From: Oliverpabstia intestinalis
Lineage (GTDB): Bacteria; Bacillota; Clostridia; Lachnospirales; Lachnospiraceae
DNA: 64,000 nucleotides
NCBI RefSeq assembly: GCF_009696065.1
Contig: NZ_VUMS01000007.1
Span: 1 to 64,000, forward strand
Reading direction: 5' to 3'
Every line of letters starts with the position of its first letter. Position 1 is the first letter of the stretch. Below are positions 34,190-43,597 of the stretch, piece after piece. The notes beneath the pieces are model-generated. The model did no database searches, had not been told where the DNA came from, and saw nothing but the letters and a program-made list of their open reading frames with translations. The translations under genes were made by a program, and so were the position numbers.

Positions 34190-35833
34190 ATGAAGAAGAA
34201 AATAATGGCGGCCCTGCTGGCGGGAGTCATGCTGTTACAGCAGCCTGTCAGCGGATGGTGCGCACAGAATACAGAGCTCACACAGAAGTCAGAGGCGAGG
34301 CAGGAGAGTGAAAGCAGTGAAGATACGGCTGACGGAAGTGAGGATGACAAAGAGGCTACCGGAACAGCTGCTGCAGATGACGGAGAAAACAGTCAGGAAG
34401 AAGACAGCGAAGATGTGCCGACACTGCAGGCAGAGACGGATGAAGTCACACTCGATACCGGTACCTCGGACAATGCGCCCGAGGGACAGCGGAAGATTCT
34501 GGATCATATTTACGCGGAAAGTGTGGATCTGTCCGGTATGACGCAAGAAGAGGCACAGGAAGCGCTGCAGACCCGAGTGGATGAGATTACAGGTTATCAG
34601 ATCGTTCTTCATATGGATGATATGTCCACCGGTGTGACAGCAAAAGAACTGGGTGTTACCGGGGATAATGACGGCACGATCCGGCAGGCGATGGATGTGG
34701 GACAGGTCGGCAATGTCATCAAACGATATAAGGTGAAAAAAGCACTGGAACAGGAAAATCTGCAGCTGGATCTTTCTTATCAGGTAGATGAGGAGAGTGT
34801 GAGGAAGGCACTGGAGACCTATTGTGTAGCGTTGAACCGTGAAGTGGTGAATTATGAGCTGACCAGAGAAAATGGTGAGTTCAAGATCACCAACGGTGCG
34901 CGTGGAGTTACCTTGAATGAGGATGGTTCTGTGGATAAAGTGATGGATTATCTGGAGCATGTGTGGAAAGATGGTCCGGGAAGTGTGGATCTGGATGTGG
35001 AGATCACAGAGCCGAAAGGATCCCAGGAAGAACTGGCGAAAGTAAAGGATGTACTGGGACAGGGAGTCACCGATTATTCCGCCAGCAGCGCAGCCAGAGC
35101 GACGAATGTAAAAAACGGTACTTCCAAACTGAACGGGAAAGTTCTCTATCCTGGAGAGGAGATTTCCGTCTGTGACAATATGGTACCGTTTACTGAAGAA
35201 AATGGATATGAACCGGCCGCATCATATGCGAATGGTACGGTAGTGGAATCTTTTGGAGGAGGTATCTGCCAGGTATCTACAACCTTATATCAGGCAGTAT
35301 TACAGGCAGAACTGGAAGTGACAGAGCGACATAATCATTCCATGATCGTAAAATATGTAGAACCGTCCATGGATGCGGCAATTGCAGAAGGTGCAAAGGA
35401 TTTCCGGTTTGTGAATAATACGGAAGCACCGATTTATATTGAAGGATATACCTACGGAGGAAAGATTTATTTTACTCTGTATGGAGAGGAATATCGTCCT
35501 GCAGACCGAAAAGTGACCTATGAAAGTGAAACGCTGGAGACTATTGATCCGACGACCGAACTGACTGCAGATCCGGAGAAAGCCTTTGGAAGTATGGAAC
35601 AGATCCAGAGTGCCCATACCGGATACAAGGCAAAACTGTGGAAAATTGTCACGGAGAATGGGGAACAGGTCAGCAAAGAAGAAGTAAATAACAGTTATTA
35701 TCAGATGACGCCAAATAAATACAAAGTCGGTGTAAAAACCAGCAATGCGGAAGCGTCCAGCGCCATGTATACAGCAATTGCAAACAACGATCTGAATCAG
35801 GTCTATGTGGTACTGAACCAGTATGGCGGCTGA
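34190..35833 (+). CDS. VanW family surface protein
   Basis: The 547-residue exported protein has a signal peptide (cleavage near residue 25, WCA-QN), an acidic low-complexity linker (about 35-90), a peptidoglycan-binding-4-like domain (about 100-270) and the VanW domain (about 290-420). The VanW domain contains VSTTLYQAVLQAELEVTERHNHS and the preceding GGGICQ. A C-terminal beta domain follows (430-547). VanW proteins accompany some vancomycin-resistance loci but most, like this one, have no such context. A cell-wall role is likely; activity is unknown. Confidence 0.9.
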   Translation: MKKKIMAALLAGVMLLQQPVSGWCAQNTELTQKSEARQESESSEDTADGSEDDKEATGTAAADDGENSQEEDSEDVPTLQAETDEVTLDTGTSDNAPEGQRKILDHIYAESVDLSGMTQEEAQEALQTRVDEITGYQIVLHMDDMSTGVTAKELGVTGDNDGTIRQAMDVGQVGNVIKRYKVKKALEQENLQLDLSYQVDEESVRKALETYCVALNREVVNYELTRENGEFKITNGARGVTLNEDGSVDKVMDYLEHVWKDGPGSVDLDVEITEPKGSQEELAKVKDVLGQGVTDYSASSAARATNVKNGTSKLNGKVLYPGEEISVCDNMVPFTEENGYEPAASYANGTVVESFGGGICQVSTTLYQAVLQAELEVTERHNHSMIVKYVEPSMDAAIAEGAKDFRFVNNTEAPIYIEGYTYGGKIYFTLYGEEYRPADRKVTYESETLETIDPTTELTADPEKAFGSMEQIQSAHTGYKAKLWKIVTENGEQVSKEEVNNSYYQMTPNKYKVGVKTSNAEASSAMYTAIANNDLNQVYVVLNQYGG

Positions 35834-35853
35834 CAGATGCGGAGGAGAAAATC

Positions 35854-36840
35854 ATGAAGATAGGAAAACTGCCGGAACCGGTATTGATCCGTTCGGTATT
35901 AAAACAGGTAAAACACAGAAGAGAGGAAGTACTGGTCGGTCCGGCGGTAGGGCAGGACTGCGCCGCTCTTGAGGTAGGTGAAGATGAAGTTCTGGTGATG
36001 TCCACGGATCCGATTACGGGAACCGCAAAGGATCTGGGACATCACAGCATCCATATCACGGCAAATGATCTTGCGGCAGCCGGTGCAGATCCGGTGGGAG
36101 TGATGCTGACTGTAATGCTCCCGGATACCGTTGAAGAGCCAGAGATCCGGAAAATGATGCAGGATGCGGAAGAAACCTGTGAAAAACTGCATATGGAGAT
36201 CCTGGGCGGGCATACGGAGATCACCAACGTGGTAGAGCAGCCGTTGATCTCCGTAACCGGTGTTGGCAAGATGAAAAAAAAGAATCTGCGCACGGTATCC
36301 CAGATCCGTCCGGATCAGGATATCATCGTGACCAAATGGATCGGTCTGGAAGCAACGACGATTCTCGCAAAAGAAAAAGAAGATGAACTCAAAAAAAGAT
36401 TTCCGGCTGTTCTGATTGATACAGCAAAAGATTTTGACCAGTATCTGTCCGTGGTACCGGAGTCACGGATCGCCGTGGAACATGGTGTATCCTCTATGCA
36501 TGATATCACCGAGGGCGGGGTCTTCGGTGCGTTCTGGGAGATGGCGAACGGAGCCGGTGTCGGTCTGGAAGTGGATCTGAAGAAGATCCCGATCCGCCAG
36601 GAGACCGTGGAGATCTGTAACTATTTTGGGGTCAACCCCTACCAGATCATGTCCAGCGGTTCCATGATGATCGCGGCAGATGATGGTCACGAACTGGTGA
36701 GAAAACTGGAACAGGCAGGCATCCATGCCGTTGTGGTAGGTCGTACCAACAACGGGAACGACCGAATCCTTCGAAATGGTGAGGATGTCCGATATCTGGA
36801 CAAACCGCAGCCGGATGAGTTATACAAAGTAATGGGGTAA
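35854..36840 (+). CDS. AIR synthase-related (HypE/PurM-like) protein
   Basis: The 328-residue protein has the two-domain PurM/HypE fold. The N-terminal part shows VGPAVGQDCAALE (about 28-40) and HITANDLAAAGADPVGVM (about 67-84), and the C-terminal part shows MHDITEGGVFGAFWEMANGAGVG (about 213-235), the nucleotide-binding and substrate loops. Members use ATP to activate a carbonyl or thiocarbamate group. None of the hydrogenase-maturation genes is adjacent, so it is not assigned as HypE. It sits between vanW and trmL with short gaps. Confidence 0.85.
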   Translation: MKIGKLPEPVLIRSVLKQVKHRREEVLVGPAVGQDCAALEVGEDEVLVMSTDPITGTAKDLGHHSIHITANDLAAAGADPVGVMLTVMLPDTVEEPEIRKMMQDAEETCEKLHMEILGGHTEITNVVEQPLISVTGVGKMKKKNLRTVSQIRPDQDIIVTKWIGLEATTILAKEKEDELKKRFPAVLIDTAKDFDQYLSVVPESRIAVEHGVSSMHDITEGGVFGAFWEMANGAGVGLEVDLKKIPIRQETVEICNYFGVNPYQIMSSGSMMIAADDGHELVRKLEQAGIHAVVVGRTNNGNDRILRNGEDVRYLDKPQPDELYKVMG

Positions 36841-36846
36841 GAGAAT

Positions 36847-37347
36847 ATGGCAAAGTTAAATATTGTTCTTTATGAGCCGGAGATCCCGTCCAATACAGGA
36901 AATATCGGACGTACCTGTGTGGCGACAGGTACGAGGCTGCATCTGATCGAGCCGCTGGGCTTCCGGTTAAATGAAAAATCAATCAAACGTGCAGGGATGG
37001 ATTACTGGGATGACCTGGATGTCACCCGGTATATCGATTATCAGGATTTTCTGGAGAAAAATCCCGGTGCCAAGATCTATATGGCATCGACAAAAGCACC
37101 GCAGACCTATACAGAAGTGCAGTATGAGGAAGATGCCTACATTATGTTTGGAAAAGAAAGCGGCGGGATTCCGGAGGAGATTTTACTGGAAAACCAGGAG
37201 ACTGCGATCCGTATCCCGATGATGAACGATATCCGTTCGCTGAATCTGAGTAATTCCGTAGCGATCGTACTCTACGAGGCGCTGAGACAGCACAATTTTG
37301 ATCATATGCAGCTGGGTGGTCATCTGACCAGATATGAGTGGAAATAA
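36847..37347 (+). CDS. trmL: tRNA (cytidine(34)-2'-O)-methyltransferase
   Basis: The 166-residue SPOUT methyltransferase matches TrmL. It starts LNIVLYEPEIPSNTGNIGRTC, with motif 2 IMFGKESGGIPEEIL (about 100-114) and motif 3 IPMMNDIRSLNLSNSVAIVLYEALRQ (about 124-149) forming the knotted S-adenosylmethionine site. It methylates the wobble base of tRNA-Leu species. It follows the AIR-synthase-like gene by 6 bp and ends before a bidirectional terminator. Confidence 0.95.
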   Translation: MAKLNIVLYEPEIPSNTGNIGRTCVATGTRLHLIEPLGFRLNEKSIKRAGMDYWDDLDVTRYIDYQDFLEKNPGAKIYMASTKAPQTYTEVQYEEDAYIMFGKESGGIPEEILLENQETAIRIPMMNDIRSLNLSNSVAIVLYEALRQHNFDHMQLGGHLTRYEWK

Positions 37348-37360
37348 AGAAAGACAGGAT

Positions 37361-37399
37361 AAAAAAGGCAGGGGAATCAGCTCGTTCCCCTGCTTTTTT
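37361..37399. terminator. Bidirectional terminator between convergent genes
   Basis: AAAAAAGGCAGGGGAA pairs with TTCCCCTGCTTTTTT. It serves trmL on the plus strand and the histidine kinase on the minus strand, whose stop codon lies in the loop. Confidence 0.88.
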
Positions 37400-38795
37400 C
37401 TAATGTAAAGATGAATTCGGTACCGACCCCTTCAGTACTGATAACATTGATATTCTGATTGTGTGCGGCAACGATCTCGCGGACAATAGATAGTCCGAGC
37501 CCGGTACCTTTGCGGTCTTTGCCACGGGAAGAATCAATCTTATAAAAACGATCCCAGATTTTATTTTGTTTTTCTCTGGGTATACCCACACCGGAGTCTT
37601 TTATGGATACGAAAACTGTACCATGACGTTCGGAAGTTTCTGCCTTGATGATGGAGCTGTCTGAACTGAATTTGATGGCGTTATCGATCAGATTGTACAG
37701 TACCTGCTGGATCTGTTCCATATCGGCGTGTACCATCAGAGTTTCTGATTCCAGATGCAGTTCAATGGTAATCATCTTTTTACGGCAGATCCCCTCAAAA
37801 GTGGCTACTGTATTTTTGATCGTACGGTTGATATCAAAGTCGTTCATATGCAAAGGACGCCCTTTGGAGTCCAGTTTATCCAGGGTCAGAAGACTCTGGG
37901 TCAGCTTTTCCAGACGCTCGGTCTCATCAACCACGATTTTCAGATAACGATCTTGCATCTCAGGTGGAATCGTTCCGTCCATGATCGCTTCCACAAAACC
38001 CTTGATTGAAGTAAGGGGGGAGCGAAAATCATGGGAGACATTGGCTACGAATTTGTGCTGATATTCTCGCGATTTGCTCAGTTCTCCGGACATATAGTTC
38101 AGGGTATCGGCCAGGTAGCCCATTTCATCATTGGTTGTGACAGGAATGTTATAATCCAGATTTCCTGCTGCATATTCGTTGGCTCCTGCGGTGATTTTCT
38201 TCAGCGACCGGTATACGGAATGAGAAAACAGACCAAGAATCATGAGAGAACAAAGTAGCAGGATCGCAAACACGATATGGACCGGACCGAGAACGGATTC
38301 TTTCTGATCAATGATCACGGTCATCGGAAGATGAATCGATACATACCCTTTGGTGGTCAGGTTTTTCGTGATAGGAACCAGTGTGCTGACCATATTTTCC
38401 TTAAAATATCCATGAAAAGTACCTGTAATATAATTGTCTGATCCCATGATCGCAGGATCAAAGTCTTTAAGCGAGCTTTGTGCCATTGCAGTGTATGGTT
38501 TGCCGGTATCAATCAATGGCTGTCCGGACGGGTTCAGAATCAGGATCCGGGAATCCTGAAAAGCAGAGAGGGTCTTTAGCTGATTATAGGCAGCTTCCAC
38601 ATCTGCATTGTCTGAATAATCCGTATTTGCCTGATAGGAGGCGAGAGAAATCGCTTCTTTGTACAGGGCGGCTCCGGTGTCTTCCAGAATATGTTTCTGG
38701 ATCAGGGAAGATCCAAGCGTAGAGATTAACACCGTTCCGAGAATACCGAGAAAAATATAGGCTGTGATAAATTTGGAATACAGTGTTTGTTTCAT
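37377..38795 (-). CDS. Sensor histidine kinase
   Basis: The 472-residue membrane kinase has two membrane segments (about 8-30 and 173-192) enclosing an extracytoplasmic sensor domain, a HAMP linker (about 193-245), a HisKA domain with phospho-acceptor His255 in NVSHDFRSP, and a HATPase domain with the N-box NLIDNAIKFS and DSGVGIPREKQ. It overlaps its response regulator by 1 base (TGATG), so the two are translated together. The stimulus is unknown. Confidence 0.93.
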   Translation of the reverse strand: MKQTLYSKFITAYIFLGILGTVLISTLGSSLIQKHILEDTGAALYKEAISLASYQANTDYSDNADVEAAYNQLKTLSAFQDSRILILNPSGQPLIDTGKPYTAMAQSSLKDFDPAIMGSDNYITGTFHGYFKENMVSTLVPITKNLTTKGYVSIHLPMTVIIDQKESVLGPVHIVFAILLLCSLMILGLFSHSVYRSLKKITAGANEYAAGNLDYNIPVTTNDEMGYLADTLNYMSGELSKSREYQHKFVANVSHDFRSPLTSIKGFVEAIMDGTIPPEMQDRYLKIVVDETERLEKLTQSLLTLDKLDSKGRPLHMNDFDINRTIKNTVATFEGICRKKMITIELHLESETLMVHADMEQIQQVLYNLIDNAIKFSSDSSIIKAETSERHGTVFVSIKDSGVGIPREKQNKIWDRFYKIDSSRGKDRKGTGLGLSIVREIVAAHNQNINVISTEGVGTEFIFTLEKSRGTS

Positions 38796-39496
38796 CAGGA
38801 TTTAACCTCAAATTTGTAACCGATGCCCCATACAGTACTGATCGACCAGGACGGATGATCTTTGATCTTTTCACGCAGTCTCTTGATATGTACGTCTACG
38901 GTACGGGTATCGCCGATGTATTCATATCCCCAGATATGATCCAGAAGCTGTTCTCTGGTAAATACCTGATTAGGTGAGGAAGCGAGAAAATACAGAAGTT
39001 CCAGTTCCTTTGGCGGCATGTCGATGGTCATCCCCTGATAGATAACGGAATAGTTGGTCAGATTGATGATCAGATCCGGATATTCCACGTATTTTCCGGC
39101 AGGTGCCGACGGAGCGGAAGGGGCAGGCTGGAAACGGCGGAGAACCGCTTTGACCCTGGCTACCAGTTCTTTGGAATCGAAAGGTTTGATCATATAATCG
39201 TCAGCACCCAGTTCCAGGCCGAGCACCTTATCAAAAACTTCTCCTTTTGCAGAGAGCATGATGATCGGTACATTGGATTTGTGGCGAATCTCTCTGCAGA
39301 CCTGATAGCCGTCCATACCGGGAAGCATCAGATCCAGGAGGATCAGGTTCGGCTGAAAGGAAGGAAATGCACTCAAAGCTTCCTCCCCGTCGTTGACAAT
39401 CTTACACTCAAAACATTCTTTGGTAAGATAAAGAGATATCAGTTCGGCGATGTTGTTGTCATCGTCTACAATCATTATTTTCTGTTTGGATACCAT
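38795..39496 (-). CDS. OmpR-family response regulator
   Basis: The 233-residue regulator has a receiver domain (phospho-acceptor Asp55 in LILLDLMLPG, acidic pocket DDD at 11-13, and K in MIKPFDS) and a winged-helix DNA-binding domain (about 135-230, with RTVDVHIKRLREKI). An Ala/Pro-rich linker (PAPSAPSAPA) lies between. It is the first gene of the two-component pair, preceded by AAGGAG. mutS2 lies upstream of it on the same strand, 45 bp away. Confidence 0.94.
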   Translation of the reverse strand: MVSKQKIMIVDDDNNIAELISLYLTKECFECKIVNDGEEALSAFPSFQPNLILLDLMLPGMDGYQVCREIRHKSNVPIIMLSAKGEVFDKVLGLELGADDYMIKPFDSKELVARVKAVLRRFQPAPSAPSAPAGKYVEYPDLIINLTNYSVIYQGMTIDMPPKELELLYFLASSPNQVFTREQLLDHIWGYEYIGDTRTVDVHIKRLREKIKDHPSWSISTVWGIGYKFEVKS

Positions 39497-39521
39497 AAAA
39501 ACTCCTTGTTGTAGCGGGATA

Positions 39522-39540
39522 TTACCTACTGAATAGTTAT
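39522..39540. repeat. Half-copy of the small palindrome family
   Basis: TTACCTACTGAATAGTTAT, matching the half-repeat at 16302-16320, sits between mutS2 and the response-regulator gene. Confidence 0.5.
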
Positions 39541-39541
39541 T

Positions 39542-41920
39542 TTATTTCTTGAAATTTACAATCGTAACACCGGCATCTCCCTCGCCAAATTCTGCAAGAT
39601 GGAAGGAAGAGACATATTTTACCCGGCGCAGATAGTTATGGATGCCCTTCCGCAGGGCTCCGGTACCTTTTCCGTGAACGACACGGACACTTGGAATATG
39701 TGCCAGATATGCATCATCCAGATACTTATCCAGTTCCGCGATGGCTTCGTCGACGGTGCGGCCAAGCAGGTTGATCTCGATGCCGACGGATGAAGATTTT
39801 GACATCTTGATCTTCCCGGCGCTGGTGCGCTGCATATTCGGTGCGGAGATCACGGTTTCTTCCTGTAACAGTACCAGATCGGAGATATGGATCTTGGATC
39901 GCATGATACCCATCTGTACCAGAAGATAACCTTTGGCATCCGGGAGGGTGCTTACCGTTCCTTTGAGATTCAGACTCAGTACTTTCACACCATCGCCCAG
40001 ATGCAGATCGGAAGGCTTCAGATTACCTGTGACCTTCTTTTCTTTCCTGGACATATTGCTTTCGACTTTGTTCATCTTCTTACGGAGATTCTGTCGTTTA
40101 TTTTCCATTTCTTTGATGGAAATATTGGCTTTTCCGAATTTGTTAAAGTCTTTGATCGTCTGATCCGCATATTCTTTTGCATCACGGAGGATTGTATGTG
40201 CCTGCTCGTTGGCTTCCCGGAGGATCCGGTCACGCTGCTGATTCAGTTTTTCCTGCTTGGTCTCCAGCTGTTTTTTCAGATCTTCGACTTCGATCTTGTA
40301 GCGGGCAATCTCCATGCGTTCTTTTTCGATGGTGATACGGTTTTCTTCCAGGGTGGAGATCACATCCTCGAAGGACTCGTCTTCCTGGCTGATCTGTTTT
40401 TTTGCATCATCGATAATATACGATGGCAGTCCCAGCTTACTGGAAATGGCAAAGGCATTACTCTTTCCGGGAACACCGATCAGTAAGCGGTAGGTAGGAC
40501 GAAGCGTTTCCACATCAAATTCACAGGAAGCATTTTCCACACCCGGTGTGGAGAGTGCGTACACTTTCAACTCACTGTAATGCGTGGTTGCCATAGCACG
40601 GATGCCCTGTTTTTGCAGATAGTTCAGAATCGAGATTGCCAGTGCGGCACCTTCCGTCGGGTCGGTACCGGCACCCAATTCATCGAAGAGAACGAGGGAC
40701 TTCGGATCGGCCTTTTCGATAAAGGAAACCACATTGGTCATATGGGAGGAGAAGGTACTGAGTGACTGTTCGATACTCTGTTCATCTCCGATATCCGCAT
40801 ATACCTCCTCAAAAACAGATAATTCAGAACGATCCAGTGCAGGAATATGAAGACCTGCCTGACCCATCAGAGTCAGAAGCCCGACGGTTTTTAAGGAAAC
40901 AGTTTTTCCACCGGTATTCGGACCGGTAACGATGAGCAGATGAAATTCTTTTCCAAGATGGATATCGATCGGAACAACCTTTTTCTTGTCGATCAGTGGG
41001 TGACGGCCTTTGCGGATGTTGATATAGCCTTTGGTATTAAAGATCGGTCGTGTGGCATTCATATCCATGGCAAGGGCAGCGCGGGCAAAGATAAAGTCCA
41101 GTTCTACCAGATTTTCCAGGTTATAGCGGAGATTTTCACGTTCTTGGGCAGCCATGTTACTTAAAGAAGCCAGGATGACTTCAATCTCTGCCGCTTCTTT
41201 CATCTCCAGATCACGGATCTCATTGTTCAGTTTTACGATCGCCATCGGTTCGATAAAGAGGGTGGAACCGGTGGAAGACTGATCATGGATCATACCAGGT
41301 ACCTGGCTTTTGTATTCGGCTTTGACCGGGATACAGTAGCGGCCGTTTCGCATGGTGATCACAGCGTCCTGCAGATATGTTCTTGCGGAGCCGTTGACCA
41401 TACCGGCAAGCTGTGTATGAATGCGTTCTCCGGTCACTTTCATCGAACGGCGGATCTGTTTTAAGGTTGCGCTTGCATCATCGGCGATCTCGTCTTCGGA
41501 GAGGATGCATCGACGAATCTCTGTATTTAACAGCGGCAGAGGTTCCAGGGCATCGAAAAGATCATCCAGAGAGTCCCTCTGTTCATTTTCTTTTTCACGG
41601 CGGCCGTAAGATTTTACCCGGGAGGTATTATCCAGAAGGGCACAGATCTGCAACAGTTCTGTGATCCCCAGGGTACTTCCGATCTCAAGGCGTTTCAGGG
41701 AACCGCGGATATCTTTGGCACTGCCGAAGTTAATGTTTCCTTTCTGAAACAGACGGGACAGGGCATCCTGAGTCTGTTCCTGCTTATATTCAATCTCTCC
41801 TGGTGAACAGGAAGGAAGAAGATCCTCGCAGCGGATCTTTCCGAGAGGGGAAGAAGCATGGGCTGCAAGCATCTCGATGATTTTGGTATATTCCAGTGTT
41901 TTTAAAGCTTTGTTATTCAT
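39542..41920 (-). CDS. mutS2: Endonuclease MutS2
   Basis: The 792-residue protein has a MutS2 core and lever region, an ABC-type ATPase with Walker A GPNTGGKT (333-340) and Walker B LVLFDELGAGTDP (about 405-417). A long coiled coil follows (about 510-640), and a C-terminal Smr nuclease domain contains VRVVHGKGTGALRKGIH (about 738-754). It suppresses recombination or acts on collided ribosomes, depending on species. Full-length for the family. GGATATAAC precedes the ATG on the minus strand. Confidence 0.95.
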   Translation of the reverse strand: MNNKALKTLEYTKIIEMLAAHASSPLGKIRCEDLLPSCSPGEIEYKQEQTQDALSRLFQKGNINFGSAKDIRGSLKRLEIGSTLGITELLQICALLDNTSRVKSYGRREKENEQRDSLDDLFDALEPLPLLNTEIRRCILSEDEIADDASATLKQIRRSMKVTGERIHTQLAGMVNGSARTYLQDAVITMRNGRYCIPVKAEYKSQVPGMIHDQSSTGSTLFIEPMAIVKLNNEIRDLEMKEAAEIEVILASLSNMAAQERENLRYNLENLVELDFIFARAALAMDMNATRPIFNTKGYINIRKGRHPLIDKKKVVPIDIHLGKEFHLLIVTGPNTGGKTVSLKTVGLLTLMGQAGLHIPALDRSELSVFEEVYADIGDEQSIEQSLSTFSSHMTNVVSFIEKADPKSLVLFDELGAGTDPTEGAALAISILNYLQKQGIRAMATTHYSELKVYALSTPGVENASCEFDVETLRPTYRLLIGVPGKSNAFAISSKLGLPSYIIDDAKKQISQEDESFEDVISTLEENRITIEKERMEIARYKIEVEDLKKQLETKQEKLNQQRDRILREANEQAHTILRDAKEYADQTIKDFNKFGKANISIKEMENKRQNLRKKMNKVESNMSRKEKKVTGNLKPSDLHLGDGVKVLSLNLKGTVSTLPDAKGYLLVQMGIMRSKIHISDLVLLQEETVISAPNMQRTSAGKIKMSKSSSVGIEINLLGRTVDEAIAELDKYLDDAYLAHIPSVRVVHGKGTGALRKGIHNYLRRVKYVSSFHLAEFGEGDAGVTIVNFKK

Positions 41921-42160
41921 AATGTTATATCCTTTCTATACGCCTTATTCTACTCTATCTGAGAAGGAAAAGAAAGGCAAAAAGCCGGGCAGCAAAAAGT
42001 TTTTTCGGTATGTCATAAAATGTTCATATATATTTGATAAAATATTAAGGAAATTCTCAGGCAGCAGCCGTTTTTCCATTGTGTTACGGAAAAGCAGAGT
42101 TCAAAACACAGGGAAAAACGGTGCAGTTACAGTTGGAGTCAGAGACAGGAGACTAAGTGT

Positions 42161-43465
42161 ATGGATAAAAAGAATGATCACAAGCAGGACGAATACGATT
42201 TTTACCGGGAAGTGATGAAAAAGAAGCCTCTGGATAAACGAAAAATCGCGGTGAGTGCGGCAGGAGTGGCAGCAGGAGCGGTATTGTTCGGTGTGATTGC
42301 GGCATTTGTATTTGTAAAGTCGGTGCCTTATTTCCGACCGGAGGAAGAACAGCCGAGAGTGAATATCGTGGAGGGAGCATCGACGGACGGGGGCGAAGAA
42401 AATACTCCTCAGCAGGAGATACCGGAAGAAGAAAGCGGAGATGCGCCGACCGATGAAAATGATACAACAGACACGGAGACACAAAAAGAGCCGCTGACTC
42501 TGCAGGAATATTCGGATCTGTATCAGCAGATTTCAGAGGCAGCCAGTGAGCCGAAAAGTTCTGTAGTTGTGGTACAGGGATTTACCAACGATGTGGACTG
42601 GATGAATAATTCCTTTGAAAACGAAAAGCAGGCCTCCGGCTTTCTGGTGGCAGATACGGGAAAAGAATACTACGTGCTGACAGAATACCGGGTGGTGGAT
42701 ACGGTGGACCGGATTCTTGTGACCTTCTGTGATGGCAATACGGTAGACGGGCATTTTCTCAAACAGGATGAGGCTACCGGACTTGCAGTGATCAAGATTT
42801 CCAGAAATGATCTCAGCAAAGAGACAAGAGATGTGATTGCAGTGGGTGAACTGGGAAGCGCATCTTCGGTGAATCAGGGAGATCTGGTACTGGCACTGGG
42901 AAGTCCGTCCGGTTATCCGGATTCAGTAGTCTGCGGCCGGGTGACTTCCACAACAAATGTGAAAAGTACGGTGGACAGTGAATATCATCTGTTTACGACG
43001 GATATTATGGGAAACAGCGAGGGAAGCGGGGTTCTGGTCAATCTGGACGGAAAGATCGTGGGTGTGATCGCGCAGTCTTTTTCCGGGGAGGCGGATACCG
43101 GGGTGGTGACGGCATTACCAATCTCGGATCTCCGGAAACTGATTGAGCAACTGTCAAATAATGAAGATCTGATATACCTCGGTGTCCGGGGACAGGATAT
43201 CAGCAGCAGTCTCTCACAGAAAACCGGAATTCCTACAGGTATTTATGTAAACTCCGTGGAGGAAGATTCTCCGGCGATGAACGCTGGGATCCAGAACGGA
43301 GATGTGATCGTGAAAGTGGGAAATGAAAGTGTCGAGACGCTGTCGAGACTGCGAACACGCCTGGATCAGTCGAAAAAGGATCAGAAGATCAAAGTGACGG
43401 CGATGCGAAAAGGTGCGGAAGGATATGTGGAAATAGTGTTTGACGTAACGCTGGATGCGTTATAA
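42161..43465 (+). CDS. HtrA-like membrane protein with degenerate protease triad and PDZ domain
   Basis: The 434-residue protein has a cytoplasmic N-terminus, one membrane segment (about 29-52), an acidic linker (60-110), a trypsin-like domain (about 130-315) and a C-terminal PDZ domain (about 335-430). The HtrA fold is evident, but each catalytic motif is changed. LTNNHVV becomes LTEYRVV (R177 where His should be). The D of the DxDLAV loop becomes Gly (DEATGLAV, G207). The serine loop reads DIMGNSEGSG (281-290) instead of GNSGG. It is probably a non-proteolytic envelope sensor or adaptor. Confidence 0.82.
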   Translation: MDKKNDHKQDEYDFYREVMKKKPLDKRKIAVSAAGVAAGAVLFGVIAAFVFVKSVPYFRPEEEQPRVNIVEGASTDGGEENTPQQEIPEEESGDAPTDENDTTDTETQKEPLTLQEYSDLYQQISEAASEPKSSVVVVQGFTNDVDWMNNSFENEKQASGFLVADTGKEYYVLTEYRVVDTVDRILVTFCDGNTVDGHFLKQDEATGLAVIKISRNDLSKETRDVIAVGELGSASSVNQGDLVLALGSPSGYPDSVVCGRVTSTTNVKSTVDSEYHLFTTDIMGNSEGSGVLVNLDGKIVGVIAQSFSGEADTGVVTALPISDLRKLIEQLSNNEDLIYLGVRGQDISSSLSQKTGIPTGIYVNSVEEDSPAMNAGIQNGDVIVKVGNESVETLSRLRTRLDQSKKDQKIKVTAMRKGAEGYVEIVFDVTLDAL

Positions 43466-43506
43466 ACTATAAAAGAATCTGTAAAAAAGAATAGTGAGAT
43501 AAAACA

Positions 43507-43538
43507 TGTGGTATAGGGGCGATGGCTTTCTATACCAC
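43507..43538 (+). terminator. Hairpin after the HtrA-like gene
   Basis: TGTGGTATAG pairs with CTATACCACA around a 12-nt loop. An A-run, not a T-run, follows, so it may be an RNA-end-stabilising structure. Confidence 0.5.
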
Positions 43539-43597
43539 AAAACTTCTGCGGAGTTTTCACTGACAGAAAATCAGGCAGAAAGACGGAAGGAGATTAT

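Noticed and set aside
34190-35833. Vancomycin-resistance locus
   Set aside because: VanW alone, without vanA/B ligase, vanH, vanX or vanRS, is common in Clostridia and does not indicate resistance.
35854-36840. Assignment as HypE hydrogenase-maturation protein
   Set aside because: The fold fits, but the conserved C-terminal cysteine tail of HypE is not present and no hyp genes are nearby; the general AIR-synthase-related call is safer.
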